Shown here one piece after another: positions 17,513-26,998 of a DNA stretch of 64,000 bases (the stretch's first letter is position 1; each line of letters begins with the position of its first letter). The translations under genes were made by a program, and so were the position numbers. The notes beneath the pieces are model-generated. The model was not told where the DNA came from. It saw nothing but the letters and a program-made list of their open reading frames with translations, and did not search any database. The DNA is from Laterigemmans sp052161645 (lineage in GTDB: Bacteria > Planctomycetota > Planctomycetia > Pirellulales > Pirellulaceae), in assembly GCA_052161645.1 (NCBI GenBank), contig CP197414.1, one strand, 5' to 3'.

Positions 17513-18112
17513 ATGGCCCAGTGGTCTCAGAGTGTTGAGGAACTTGTCGATCAGCTGGGGAAATTACCGGGCATTGGTCGCAAGAGTGCCGAACGGCTAG
17601 CTTATCATTTACTGCGGGTGCCCCAGCAAGATGCCTTGGCGTTGGCTGAGGCAATCCGCCAAGTGCGTGAGAACGTTCGCTACTGCGAGAGCTGTTTTAA
17701 TCTATCAGAGGGATCGCTTTGCGGCATTTGCGCCGATCCCCGGCGGGATACCGCAAGGCTCTGCGTGGTCGAACAACCACGCGATTTGATGTCTTTGGAG
17801 CAGGCGGCAGTATTTCGCGGAGTTTATCACGTGCTGTTGGGGAAGATCTCCCCTTTGGAAGGTATTGGTCCAGATCAGTTAACGATTGATGCGTTGGTCG
17901 ATCGCGTGCGAAATGGCAATTTTACCGAGGTGATCATGGCTACGAATCCAACCGTTGAGGGAGATGGTACTTCGCTTTACATATCAAATCTGTTGGCGGA
18001 ATACCCTTTGGAAGTAACCCGATTAGCTCGTGGGATCACCTCAGGAAGCATCTTGGAATATGCCAACAAAGAGATTTTGGCTGACGCTTTAAACGGCCGT
18101 CAGCGGCTTTGA
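17513..18112 (+). CDS. recR: recombination mediator RecR
   Basis: 199 residues, full length. Helix-hairpin-helix segment LGKLPGIGRKSAERLAYHLL (residues 16-35), a C4 zinc finger CESCFNLSEGSLCGICAD (about 58-75), a Toprim domain starting RLCVVEQPRDL and the C-terminal Walker-B-like RLARGITSGS. Works with RecF/RecO to load RecA at gaps. Last member of dnaX-ybaB-recR. Confidence 0.97.
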   Translation: MAQWSQSVEELVDQLGKLPGIGRKSAERLAYHLLRVPQQDALALAEAIRQVRENVRYCESCFNLSEGSLCGICADPRRDTARLCVVEQPRDLMSLEQAAVFRGVYHVLLGKISPLEGIGPDQLTIDALVDRVRNGNFTEVIMATNPTVEGDGTSLYISNLLAEYPLEVTRLARGITSGSILEYANKEILADALNGRQRL

Positions 18113-18210
18113 GGCTACATTTGAGGCTATAATAGATCGGCAACATGGAATTCGTGACGTCCCTTCGGGCGTCAGCGAGTTCCTTTAACATAAGTGAAGG
18201 AGACAGTTCC

Positions 18211-19713
18211 ATGCGCATGTCAATTGGGATGGAAGCGCGTCAGACGCAGACGCAAAAATTGGCGCCGCGGATGATCCAGTCGATGGAGATTCTGCAACTT
18301 CCCGTGTTAGCGCTGGAAGAACGCATCGACCAAGAGATGAATGAGAATCCGCTCTTGGAAGTGCTGGAAAACGACTCGCAGCTACCCGATGATGACGAGG
18401 ATCGCGAGGCCCGCGCTCAGGATGGGCCGACTGAGTCGGAGCGCGAGCTGGTGGTCGATAATGATCACGACAACCGCGAAGATTTCGAGCGGTTGTTGAA
18501 CATGGACAGCGAGTTACCCAGCACTTTTGATGACTCGTTCAAGCGGTCTTCCAACCGTATCTCGGAAGATGCCGATCGGCGGCACGACTTAATGGCGAAT
18601 GCCGAGGCTCGTCCCGAATCGCTCAATGACTTTCTGCTGCATCAGTTGGCCGAACTTGATATTGATGACCGCGTGGAAGCGATGGCGGAGCGGATTATCA
18701 GCACCTTGGATGCTCGCGATGGCGGCTACCTCCGTACGCCCTTGGCTGATTTGCTGCCCTCCGGGCACACGCCGGAAGAGTTGCAATTAGCAAAGGAAGC
18801 GCTGGCAATTGTGCAAAGTTTGGAGCCGTGCGGGGTGGGAGCGCGAACACTCAGCGAATGCCTGATCTTACAACTTCGCGATGAGATGCCATTGTATGAT
18901 GAAATGAAAAAAATCATCAGCGGGCACCTCGCCGACCTCGCCGAAAATCGCTTGCCGGCAATCCAAAAGAAGACTGGTTTCTCTCTGGAAACGATCCAAG
19001 CGGCGCGGGAGCAAATGCATGTGTTGAATCCCAAGCCGGGAGCCGCGTTTATGAAGGCCTACGTGCCGAACGTGACTCCTGATGTGATTGTTGAACAGGA
19101 CCAAGATGGTAGCTATCGCGTGCGGCTCGACGATGACCGCGTGCCACAGCTTTACATCAGTGATTACTATCGACGTCGGTTGCGCGATCCGCACGCGACA
19201 GCCGAAGAGAAAGAATTCATAAAGAAAAAGATCACCAATGCCCAGTGGTTGATCGATTCGATCGAGCAGCGACGGGGAACGTTAACGAAAGTGGCTCAGG
19301 CGATTGTTGAACATCAAAAGCGATTTTTGGATGAGGGCCCCGAGGCTATCGAACCGCTTAAGATGCAGCAAATCGCTGATCGCGTGGGAGTCCACGTGAC
19401 CACGGTCAGCCGAGCCGTTGATGATAAATGGGTGCAGACCCCACGCGGCATCCTGCCGCTGCGACGATTCTTCGTCGGCGGTACGCAAACCGAAGGTGGT
19501 GAAGATGTTGCTTGGGATACCATTCGTTTGCGGTTGCAAGAATTGATCGATAAAGAAGACAAGAGCAACCCTTACAGTGATGAAGAGTTGGTCGAGTCGC
19601 TGAAGAAACACGGCATGACGGTCGCCCGCAGGACGGTAACCAAATACCGCAAGAAAATGGGGATCCCCAGCAGTCGCCAGCGCCGCGATTGGACGCTGAA
19701 GAAGAGTTGCTAG
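18211..19713 (+). CDS. rpoN: RNA polymerase sigma-54 factor
   Basis: Start at 18211 (MRMSIGMEARQTQTQKLAPR) is preceded by GAAGGAG at 18196-18202, a strong ribosome site; the frame is open from 18145. About 500 residues. Region I is Gln/Leu-rich (QSMEILQLPVLALEERI), region II acidic (PDDDEDREARAQDG), then the core-binding and HTH regions (IADRVGVHVTTVSRAV), and the RpoN box ARRTVTKYRKKMGIPSS near residue 471. Directs transcription from -24/-12 promoters with enhancer-binding activators. The stop codon lies inside a 7-bp tandem repeat. Confidence 0.97.
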   Translation: MRMSIGMEARQTQTQKLAPRMIQSMEILQLPVLALEERIDQEMNENPLLEVLENDSQLPDDDEDREARAQDGPTESERELVVDNDHDNREDFERLLNMDSELPSTFDDSFKRSSNRISEDADRRHDLMANAEARPESLNDFLLHQLAELDIDDRVEAMAERIISTLDARDGGYLRTPLADLLPSGHTPEELQLAKEALAIVQSLEPCGVGARTLSECLILQLRDEMPLYDEMKKIISGHLADLAENRLPAIQKKTGFSLETIQAAREQMHVLNPKPGAAFMKAYVPNVTPDVIVEQDQDGSYRVRLDDDRVPQLYISDYYRRRLRDPHATAEEKEFIKKKITNAQWLIDSIEQRRGTLTKVAQAIVEHQKRFLDEGPEAIEPLKMQQIADRVGVHVTTVSRAVDDKWVQTPRGILPLRRFFVGGTQTEGGEDVAWDTIRLRLQELIDKEDKSNPYSDEELVESLKKHGMTVARRTVTKYRKKMGIPSSRQRRDWTLKKSC

Positions 19714-19733
19714 TTGCTAGTTGCTAGTTGCTA
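19706..19733. repeat. 7-bp tandem repeat (gttgcta)x4 at a convergent gene junction
   Basis: Four exact copies of gttgcta. They contain the rpoN stop (19711-19713) on the plus strand and the aminotransferase stop (19717-19719) on the minus strand. Both genes keep stops within the repeat, so unit gain or loss could alter the tail of either protein. Confidence 0.9.
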
Positions 19734-20988
19734 GCGTGTCGGCTAGGACTTTGATGCCTTCGGTAATGCGTTCCTCGGATTGGACGCCGAAGGAAAGTCG
19801 TAAGCAGTTTCTGCGAACGGGATATCCTTCGTTGGGGTAGAAAAATTCACCCGGCACGTACAACACCCCCGCTTCGATCGCCGCTTGCCAAAGCGGTCCG
19901 CTGGGTCCGGCGTTCACTGCAGCTGGCAACGTAAGCCAAACATAGAGGCCTCCCAGGGGAGACTCGAAACGCACCCCGGGAAGATGGCTCAGATAGCGCT
20001 GGCACGCGGCCAGCATGGCATCTCGTTTTTTGGCATAGGTGGAGCGGAGCAGCCCCAAGTGTTCGTCAAACTGGCCACTAGCTAAGACTTCGGCCACGAT
20101 GGCTTGACAGAAATGGGGAGAGCCGAAATCGGTCAGCGATTTGCGACGTTCCATGGCGGTGTGAAGTGGTTCTGGTGGACAGCCCCAGCCGACGCGAATT
20201 CCGGGGGAAAGATTCTTCGAGAAGGTGCCTGTTTCGACCGTTGTTTGCGGGTCGGCGCCCAAGTCCAACATCGAAGCCACGTCTTCACCCTCGTAGCGAA
20301 GGTCGCGGTAGGCGTTGTCGACCAGCATCATCATGGCCACGCGATCTCGCCAACGGTTGACGACTTCGATGATTTGCAGCCGACGCTCGGTCGACATATT
20401 CGTGGCGGCCGGATTGTCAAAGTAGGGAACAAGGTACAGGGCGCGGACCCGATGCAACTCGCCCGCCGCGGCCAGACGCTCGAGCGTGGCGTCGAGTTCC
20501 GCCGGGATCATGCCTTGGTCATCGATCTCCACCCCCACGGCTCGCGCGTCAAGGTCTTTGAGCACGTACAAGTAGACAAAGTACGTGGGCGCGGCGCAGA
20601 GGACGATGTCCCCCGGATCTAACAAGCAGTCCGAAGCCAGCTGCAAGAACTGATTGCTACCAGCCGTTAAGATCATGGAGTCGGCGGCTCGGCCGGGATC
20701 ATCTTGGAAATATCTTTGGGCGATTCTGAGACGCAAGCCGGCGTGCCCGATGTTAGTGCCGTACTGTAGAGCTGCGGTGGCGTGCCCGCGGTCGGCAAAC
20801 AGTTTTTGCGAGGCTACGCTAACTTCGTCCATGGGCAGCGTGTGATTATCGACAAATCCGGCCGCCAAAGAGATTGCCGCTGGGTTGGCGAGAGCCAAAG
20901 CCATTAATTTGCTGATTGGTTGTTCGGGCGCTCGTTGACCCCGTTGGCTCAGGTGCGCGGTTGGGAAGGCTGCGGTGGTGATCGACAT
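19717..20988 (-). CDS. PLP-dependent class I/II aminotransferase
   Basis: 423 residues. Fold-type I aminotransferase with ILTAGSNQFLQLASDCLLDPGD (PLP phosphate side), LYLVPYFDNPAATNMS, MMMLVDNAYRDLRYEG (the Asp/Tyr pocket), and the Schiff-base lysine in GTFSKNLSPGIRVGW, with the C-terminal CLRLSFGV carrying the substrate-binding Arg. The GTFSK..SPGIRVGW pattern is close to LysN/2-aminoadipate and aromatic aminotransferases of the MocR-like group; the exact substrate cannot be fixed. Convergent with rpoN, 3 bp apart. Confidence 0.88.
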   Translation of the reverse strand: MSITTAAFPTAHLSQRGQRAPEQPISKLMALALANPAAISLAAGFVDNHTLPMDEVSVASQKLFADRGHATAALQYGTNIGHAGLRLRIAQRYFQDDPGRAADSMILTAGSNQFLQLASDCLLDPGDIVLCAAPTYFVYLYVLKDLDARAVGVEIDDQGMIPAELDATLERLAAAGELHRVRALYLVPYFDNPAATNMSTERRLQIIEVVNRWRDRVAMMMLVDNAYRDLRYEGEDVASMLDLGADPQTTVETGTFSKNLSPGIRVGWGCPPEPLHTAMERRKSLTDFGSPHFCQAIVAEVLASGQFDEHLGLLRSTYAKKRDAMLAACQRYLSHLPGVRFESPLGGLYVWLTLPAAVNAGPSGPLWQAAIEAGVLYVPGEFFYPNEGYPVRRNCLRLSFGVQSEERITEGIKVLADTLATSN

Positions 20989-21277
20989 AAAAGCTTTTTG
21001 CCGGCAAAAAATGGGCCATGGAAACGACCCGCACTGGCTGGTGCCTAAGGTGACCCCCGAGGTGCAAGCCGCGACGCGAATCGTTACAGTGTGAACAGAA
21101 CAGATACTTCAGCGTACGGAGACAGGTTCGCTTTGACAACGCGTCCTGGTGAGAAGGCTCGCGGCACGAACCTCCGCCCAGGGACTGCTGATCGCCTCCA
21201 GGCGACTGCTAATGGATTTCCTGGCGACCGTCTTCGGTAATCTGTGGTGACATGTTGGTCCTCAGGAGAGTTCGGGT

Positions 21278-22300
21278 ATGGAGACAAACTTTGGACGCCC
21301 CCAAGTCGGCTATGCTTGGCCCTTGACCCGACAGTTGTGGGGCGGATTGGTTGATCTTTGTTTTCCACCTTGCTGCGTCTTTTGTTTCGATCGACTTGAT
21401 CGCTGCGAATTGGGGAACCTCACTGGCTCTTGCCGAGTTGTCGCCGCTTGCAGTGCTGGAAACACCGCTGCGGGCAGCGAACGGAGACGCGGGCTTTCAG
21501 CAGACTTTCTTGAGCCGGCACTTTGCGGAGAATGTCTCCGCATTTTAGGCGGCGCTGAAATCGCCCTCGCTTGTCACCGCTGCGGGCGGCAAGTGCCGGA
21601 ATTTGCTGGCCAGCCGCCGCAGCTGTTGCCGGCGAACTCGCCAGTGCCCGGGAAATCGCCAACGCAACCTGCTTCCCTGGCCGCTGAATTTCGGGCCGCT
21701 GAATTTCGGGCCGCTGAATTTCGGGCCGCTGGGGAGTTAGCAGCAGTTCGGCGGATATGCCAGGAGTGCCAGCAACGGCCACCGGAGATTGCTCGCATGA
21801 TTGCCCTGGGAGCTTATCGTGATGCGCTCCGCGAGGCGGTAATTGCTTGCAAACGAATGACCTTTGCTCCCTTGGCGATGGCCTTGGGAAGACTTTTAGC
21901 GCAGAAGTTGGCCAAGGAATTAGAGACTACCCCCCTGGACGCCGTGACCTTTATTCCGTCCCATTGGACGAGGCGAGTGCAGCGTGGTGGCTTGCCGACT
22001 CAGTTGATCGCCGATCAGATTGGTAATCAATTAGGAGTACCCGTGGTATCGTTGCTGCGAGCTCGTCGTAGAACCGCCAAACAGGGCATGCTGGAGGATG
22101 CTCAACGGCGGCAAAATGTCCGCAATGCTTTCCGAGCGATAAAGGGGTATGCTCTACCGCGCCGGAGAGTGCTGGTCGTCGATGACGTATGGACGACTGG
22201 TTCGACAATGCGGGAGGCGGCCGGAGTGCTGGGGCAGCAGTACCAGGTGGAAGTGCTGGCGGCGGTAGTGGCTCGGGCGGTTGGTACTCACACAATGTAA
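21278..22300 (+). CDS. ComF-family phosphoribosyltransferase-like protein
   Basis: 340 residues. N-terminal Cys-rich part (LCFPPCCVFC, later CGEC, CHRCG and CQEC) fits the zinc-binding head of ComF. The C-terminal half has the PRTase-like core with LARRRTAKQGMLEDAQRRQN-like substrate region and the PRPP loop VLVVDDVWTTGSTM (about residue 306). ComF proteins assist DNA uptake or recombination in other bacteria. Between them lies a family-atypical insertion with a perfect 15-bp in-frame repeat at 21686-21730 encoding EFRAA three times. No other competence gene is in the window. Confidence 0.85.
   Translation: METNFGRPQVGYAWPLTRQLWGGLVDLCFPPCCVFCFDRLDRCELGNLTGSCRVVAACSAGNTAAGSERRRGLSADFLEPALCGECLRILGGAEIALACHRCGRQVPEFAGQPPQLLPANSPVPGKSPTQPASLAAEFRAAEFRAAEFRAAGELAAVRRICQECQQRPPEIARMIALGAYRDALREAVIACKRMTFAPLAMALGRLLAQKLAKELETTPLDAVTFIPSHWTRRVQRGGLPTQLIADQIGNQLGVPVVSLLRARRRTAKQGMLEDAQRRQNVRNAFRAIKGYALPRRRVLVVDDVWTTGSTMREAAGVLGQQYQVEVLAAVVARAVGTHTM
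21686..21730 (+). repeat. in-frame 15-bp tandem repeat in the ComF-like gene
   Basis: Three identical copies of gaatttcgggccgct, each coding E-F-R-A-A, lie in the linker between the zinc head and the PRTase domain. Copy number changes would keep frame. Confidence 0.9.
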
Positions 22301-22463
22301 CGGTTAGTAGTGGCGGCGGTTAATAATTACGAAACTGAAGTTGATCTTGTCGGCAGCCTGGTAAACTTGTGGTGGCCGCTGAGCTAGTTGCTGCGAAATG
22401 AACCGTCACGTCGGTTCCTGCGTCCCGATTGAATAGAACTCAAGCCTTTTCTTCGAATTCCCT

Positions 22464-23504
22464 ATGTCGTCCGCCACCAGCGATCCTGGCCAATCCGCTA
22501 CCCCACCGCCACGCGGGACGTTTCGTCGTGCCGTGCTCCGCGGACTGGGCGTGGTTATGCCCCCCTTGTTGACGCTAGTGCTCTTCATTTGGGCCTGGAA
22601 CGCCATTGAGAATTATGTTTTGCGGCCGTTGGAGACGGGCATCCGCTATGCGGTGGTTTGGAACATTCGGGACATCAAAAAAACGCTTCCCGAGAATGCC
22701 ATTTTGGCGACCCCTGGCAACATTAATGGAGGGTTCACTCACAACGGCCAAGTCTATGTTCCCGATTCGACCGGCAGCCGCTTTTTGCCGCAATATGTCA
22801 TTCGCTACGTGAATGATAACCTCGATCGGATTGACCCCTACCAGCCGGTTCCAGCGACAGCCAATGCGTACTGGAACCGCTACGTCGAATTGCGTTACCT
22901 TCCTCGCACGGTCGTGGTGCCGGTCTTTCTGATCTTGTTTTTGGTGGTCTTGTATTTTCTCGGCAGGATCTTCACGCATGGCCTAGGCAGATGGTTGCTC
23001 AACGCGTTCGATCGGTTCATCAACCGTTTGCCGCTGATCAGCAACGTGTACGGCTCAGTTAAACAGGTGACTGATTTTATTTTCAGTGACCGCGAGATTG
23101 AATTTAATCGGGTCGTGGCGATCGAGTATCCACGGAAGGGAATTTGGTCGATTGGTTTTGTCACGGGGCAAAGCATGTTGGACATTTCGGCTGCCTCGAA
23201 CGAACCGATGTTGAGCGTCTTGATGCCGACCTCGCCGATGCCCATGACCGGCTTCACCGTGACGGTGCGGAAAAGCGAAGCGTTGGACTTGAATATCACG
23301 ATCGACCAGGCGATTCAGTTCGTCGTCAGTTGCGGGGTGGTGGTGCCAGCGAACCAGCAAATTCCCAGCTCGCGGTTGCAGCTGAACCTTCCCACACAGT
23401 CGGAAGTATCAAAGCAGGTGGGGGGCAGCGGGCCCGACGGTGACGTCAAGCAGATGGATGTTCGTGACACGCCACCGCTGCCACCCTCTCAAAATCGGGA
23501 CTGA
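22464..23504 (+). CDS. DUF502 family membrane protein
   Basis: 346 residues. Two membrane spans: VVMPPLLTLVLFIWAWNAI (about 32-50) and VVVPVFLILFLVVLYFLG (about 152-169), followed by the conserved DUF502 body (INRLPLISNVYGSVKQVTDF, EYPRKGIWSIGFVTG, MPTSPMPMTGFTVTV). Family of unknown function. An extra polar insertion between the two spans (about residues 70-145) is larger than in many relatives. Stands alone between the ComF-like and LptF/G-like genes on the same strand. Confidence 0.85.
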   Translation: MSSATSDPGQSATPPPRGTFRRAVLRGLGVVMPPLLTLVLFIWAWNAIENYVLRPLETGIRYAVVWNIRDIKKTLPENAILATPGNINGGFTHNGQVYVPDSTGSRFLPQYVIRYVNDNLDRIDPYQPVPATANAYWNRYVELRYLPRTVVVPVFLILFLVVLYFLGRIFTHGLGRWLLNAFDRFINRLPLISNVYGSVKQVTDFIFSDREIEFNRVVAIEYPRKGIWSIGFVTGQSMLDISAASNEPMLSVLMPTSPMPMTGFTVTVRKSEALDLNITIDQAIQFVVSCGVVVPANQQIPSSRLQLNLPTQSEVSKQVGGSGPDGDVKQMDVRDTPPLPPSQNRD

Positions 23505-23691
23505 GCTGGCAAATCGGGTCTTAGTTGCTGTTTTCACCGCCAGCCAGACGATCTTGTCGCGGCGGGGTGATTCCTGCGATAACTGGGGCATGAAGTTATC
23601 CTCGTGCCTGCTGTTTTCGTGCCGCTGATCTGGCACTGGCCGGTGGCTCGCAGGCAAGCAACGTCCCCCGCGAACTGGTGTTGGCCGCTCC

Positions 23692-24852
23692 GTGACCTGC
23701 ATAGATCGTTACATCCTCCGGATTTACCTTCGCACGTTGCTGGTCTGCTTCGTTTCGTTTGCGGGCATTTTCGTCGTTTTCCATGCCTTCACCAACATGG
23801 ATGAGCTCAACGAGTACGGCGAGCAGGTGGGGGGGATTGGCATGGCGATGGCTCTGTACTACGGGCCTTACATGCTGATGTTGTTTGAAATGACCAATAT
23901 GATCGTCGCGTTGCTGGCGTTGTTGTTTACTTTTGGGTTGCTCCGCAGGACGGGGGAATTGACCGCCCTGCTGGCTGCCGGAATCAGCCATGGGCGGATT
24001 GTCAGGCCGATGTTGATCGCCGCCTTGTTGGTCATCTTGGGAGCCGCCATTAATCGCGAGTTTGTCTTGCCAAACTGGCAAGACCAGCTGGGATTAAAGG
24101 TCCCCAGCCCGGACGGTGGCGGCGAGCTGCGTCCCCTATTGCCGGTTTACGATCGGGTCACGGGAATTTTGGTCAACGGCAAGGGCTTGCAGTTGACCAA
24201 GCAGCAGGTCGTTGAGCCGGCTTTGAAGATCCATGCCCTGGCACCCGGTTTTGGGAACCAATTGAACGCTCGCTTAGCCCAGTGGATACCGCATGGCGAA
24301 CAGCACCCCGGCGGGCCAGATCACCCGGCTGGCTATGTGCTCAGCGGCGTCTCGCAGCCCGCCGGCGTCGATTCGCTCAGCAGCTTTCGGGTGGCCGATT
24401 CGACGATGTTGCTCACCGCGCGCGACACTCCCTGGCTGGCCGCCGGGGAGGTGTTTGTCGCCAGCCGCGTGGAAATAGATTTTCTTCAATCGGGGTCGGC
24501 TTGGATGCGGATGGCCAACACGGGCGATTTAATCCGTCGCGTCAGCAATCCGGCCGTCTACTGCTCGGCCGACGTGGCCGTCACCCTGCACGATCGCTGG
24601 CTCCGTCCCTGTTTAGATTACAGCCTGATTATTCTCAGCCTGTCGCTGGTTGTCGGCCGCGGCCAGCGAAATATGTTTTTGGTCACCGGCTACGCGACTG
24701 GGTTAGTGCTATTATTTTTCGGCTTGCGCACGCTGTTTCACATGATGGGTGGGAATGGCTATCTTTTGGATCCAGCCAGCGCCGCTTGGCTGCCCGTGTT
24801 GATACTCACCCCCGCGGCCTACGCGCGCTATCGTTTGGTGCGCATCTCCTAG
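23692..24852 (+). CDS. LptF/LptG-family permease (YjgP/YjgQ)
   Basis: 386 residues from a GTG start (MTCIDRYILRIYLRTLLVCF). Shows the family topology: three N-terminal spans, a long periplasmic jelly-roll-like region (about 130-300), then three C-terminal spans ending with PVLILTPAAYARYRLVR. In Gram-negative bacteria LptF and LptG, with LptB, extract lipopolysaccharide from the inner membrane. One subunit alone appears here, so a partner would lie elsewhere. The GT2 gene starts 17 bp downstream, suggesting co-expression. Confidence 0.88.
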   Translation: MTCIDRYILRIYLRTLLVCFVSFAGIFVVFHAFTNMDELNEYGEQVGGIGMAMALYYGPYMLMLFEMTNMIVALLALLFTFGLLRRTGELTALLAAGISHGRIVRPMLIAALLVILGAAINREFVLPNWQDQLGLKVPSPDGGGELRPLLPVYDRVTGILVNGKGLQLTKQQVVEPALKIHALAPGFGNQLNARLAQWIPHGEQHPGGPDHPAGYVLSGVSQPAGVDSLSSFRVADSTMLLTARDTPWLAAGEVFVASRVEIDFLQSGSAWMRMANTGDLIRRVSNPAVYCSADVAVTLHDRWLRPCLDYSLIILSLSLVVGRGQRNMFLVTGYATGLVLLFFGLRTLFHMMGGNGYLLDPASAAWLPVLILTPAAYARYRLVRIS

Positions 24853-24869
24853 CGGCTGGGAACGTCTTT

Positions 24870-25568
24870 GTGTTGACCGTCTCGGTAATAATTCCGGCAA
24901 TCAATGAAGCGGCCAGGATCGAACGGGCCATCGCTTCGGCCATCGTCGCGGGTGCTGAGGAGACCATTGTCGTCGACGGGGGCAGTCGCGATACAACGCA
25001 GCGTCAGGCCAGTCGGGCGGGAGCCAAGGTAATGGAAGCGCCTGCCGGGAGAGCCCATCAGCAGAATCAAGGCGCGGCGATCGCGAGCGGACAAATCTTG
25101 CTTTTCTTGCACGCCGATAATTGGCTGGGCAGCGAGGCCATCAAGCAGATCCGTGAAACCGTTTCCTCCGCCGCCGATCACACACCCGTGTGGGGCGCGC
25201 TGCAGCAATGCATCGACGCGCCTGGCTATCGTTATCGCTGGTTGGAAGCCGGCAACGCTTGGCGAGTCCGTCGGCGGGGATTGCCGTTTGGCGATCAAGC
25301 GATTTTTATTCGCAAGACGTTGTTCGAGAGCCAGGGAGGGTTCCCCGAATACCAGTTGATGGAAGACTTGCTGCTGGCCCAGCGGTTGCGCCGCCAGCGT
25401 TGGCCCTGTCTGCTGCCGGGGCCCGTGCATGTCGATGCCCGTCGCTGGCAAAGGCACGGCGTGCTGAAGCAGACTTGGCGGAATTGGCGTTTGCAGTGGC
25501 AGTTGGCTCGCGGGGCGGACCCCAATCAACTGGCTACGCAATACCGTCGCCATGATGTGCGAGCCTGA
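24870..25568 (+). CDS. family 2 glycosyltransferase (rSAM/selenodomain-associated type)
   Basis: About 232 residues from the GTG at 24870 (VLTVSVIIPAINEAARIERA). The frame is open to 24282, but that part reads through the permease gene in another frame and is rejected. GT-A motifs: IIPAINE at the N-terminus, IVVDGGSRDTT, AHQQNQGA and LFLHADN as the metal-binding region. The compact size and the motif spacing resemble the transferase group often placed near radical-SAM modules; acceptor unknown. Confidence 0.85.
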   Translation: MLTVSVIIPAINEAARIERAIASAIVAGAEETIVVDGGSRDTTQRQASRAGAKVMEAPAGRAHQQNQGAAIASGQILLFLHADNWLGSEAIKQIRETVSSAADHTPVWGALQQCIDAPGYRYRWLEAGNAWRVRRRGLPFGDQAIFIRKTLFESQGGFPEYQLMEDLLLAQRLRRQRWPCLLPGPVHVDARRWQRHGVLKQTWRNWRLQWQLARGADPNQLATQYRRHDVRA

Positions 25569-25601
25569 TGCGATCCGCGAAACAGCCTGCCCGCTGGGAA
25601 A

Positions 25602-26480
25602 TTAAAAGTTATACGCGGGGTTTTCGGGGTCGAAATCGCGGTCGGTCAGCGGCACATTCATTTTGACATCGAGGTAGGTGTACTCCTCAATGATTTCCGG
25701 TTTGGCACCCGCCACGGTCGGCCAATCGTAAGCCACGTAGCGGACAGGAATTTGCAGTTCATCATCGATGAAGACTTGTGCCAAGTAGAAATCGAGATCG
25801 GGACGCTTGTTGGGTTGCGTCACTTGGAGCACCGTGCAGGAGCGATCTTTGATCCGCGCGTTCTCGCGAAACTCCGCCTGCACGTCGGGATATTGTCGCG
25901 CGGTCTCGCCCCGTTCGATCAGTTTTTCAATCAGTTTCTCCAGTCCGATGTCGGTCATTGGATAGCGTTGCCCACGCATCGCGAACGTGCCGGTGGGCGC
26001 TAGGGAAACGGTCGGCAGAAAGCGGCCTTTGACGCCACCCTCGTGCGCCGTAATTTTGCCGTTGTTGCGATTTTCGACGTAAATCACTTCGCGGCCCTTG
26101 GCCGAGGCGGGGCTGAGAAACGTTAGGTAGACACTCATTGGCGACACCAATTGCCCGTTCACCACCCGGCGGTTGCGGACTTTGATGAACATCACCTCTT
26201 GCTCACCGATCACACCGTCAACGCGTTCGCGTTTGACCAGCGTCGCGGTGTAGGTGTCATACTTCGCGTGGCTCAGCTCCAATGCCCGCCGGGCCAAATC
26301 AAGGCCGGCATCGAGCGAGTGAGATTTTTTGGGAACGCTGTTGTTCGCCGCTGCCGAGACGCGATAGACGGGTTCACGAAAACCGCTGCCAGCGGGTGGC
26401 TCGGCCCACGCTCGGCCCGCCACCGCGGCGGCTGCGAGGGAGCCGAGTCCGGTTACGAAGGCTCTGCGACTTGTTGCCAT
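25602..26480 (-). CDS. DUF1571 family exported protein with Tat-type signal
   Basis: 292 residues from ATG 26480, preceded by AAGGAAG; the frame runs open to 26747 but that extension is not protein-like. The first residues MATSRRAFVTGLGSLAAAA form a twin-arginine signal (S-R-R-x-F) with an AWA cleavage site. The mature body is the DUF1571/outer-membrane lipoprotein-sorting-like fold seen in planctomycetes (YDTYTATLVKRERVDG, DFYLAQVFIDDELQIPVRY). Function unknown; probably binds or handles envelope lipid, by analogy only. Confidence 0.85.
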   Translation of the reverse strand: MATSRRAFVTGLGSLAAAAVAGRAWAEPPAGSGFREPVYRVSAAANNSVPKKSHSLDAGLDLARRALELSHAKYDTYTATLVKRERVDGVIGEQEVMFIKVRNRRVVNGQLVSPMSVYLTFLSPASAKGREVIYVENRNNGKITAHEGGVKGRFLPTVSLAPTGTFAMRGQRYPMTDIGLEKLIEKLIERGETARQYPDVQAEFRENARIKDRSCTVLQVTQPNKRPDLDFYLAQVFIDDELQIPVRYVAYDWPTVAGAKPEIIEEYTYLDVKMNVPLTDRDFDPENPAYNF

Positions 26481-26998
26481 GGTTTTCTTCCTTGAGTCAA
26501 TCACGTTTGTTCTCGCGGGGCCGCACGTTGGCCTGCGAATTTTCCCGAGTGCCTGCCCAAACTGAAGCGGGGCCACAACGAGGTTGCCTCTCTTATCGAA
26601 CATCCGAGACTCCGCACTCGAATCGGGTTGACCCGTCGCACATGCCTTGCGTGGCGGGCATGGATTACCTAATCGGAATCCAAAGCACAACTCGTGTGAT
26701 TGCTTAACTCGTTGGCTCGGGAACGTTGAGCCATTTCGAGCGATCATAGAGTTTGAACTGGACCGAACACCAGGGCGATTTTTCTCAGAGCCCCGATCAA
26801 GGCTAACGCGTCCGGTTTTGAAAACGCGATTACCCTGATTTTGGGGTGGAGCTCGCGTGCCAGAGCCCTGCGGGCGATGAGAAAAGATCGCTTCGGGAAA
26901 AAGGAGAGTTTCCCAACAGTGAGGTTGCCTAAATTGCCGAAGCAGAAAAGGTGATGCAATCGCTACCCTCCCTCAGGTCTGCTGGCAGGATTATTACG
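26481..26998. other. divergent intergenic region, no gene seen
   Basis: 518 bp between the DUF1571 gene (minus) and the small secreted-protein gene (plus). Short reading frames on both strands lack family features. The element gaggttgcct occurs twice (near 26579 and 26921). Likely carries both promoters; none could be assigned. Confidence 0.5.

Noticed and set aside
21084..21368. 94-codon minus-strand reading frame before the ComF-like gene
   Set aside because: It overlaps the start of ComF in the opposite direction and shows no family motif.
24282..24869. 5' extension of the glycosyltransferase reading frame
   Set aside because: It reads through the LptF/G-type permease in another frame and has biased Arg/Ala content; the GT2 fold starts at 24870.
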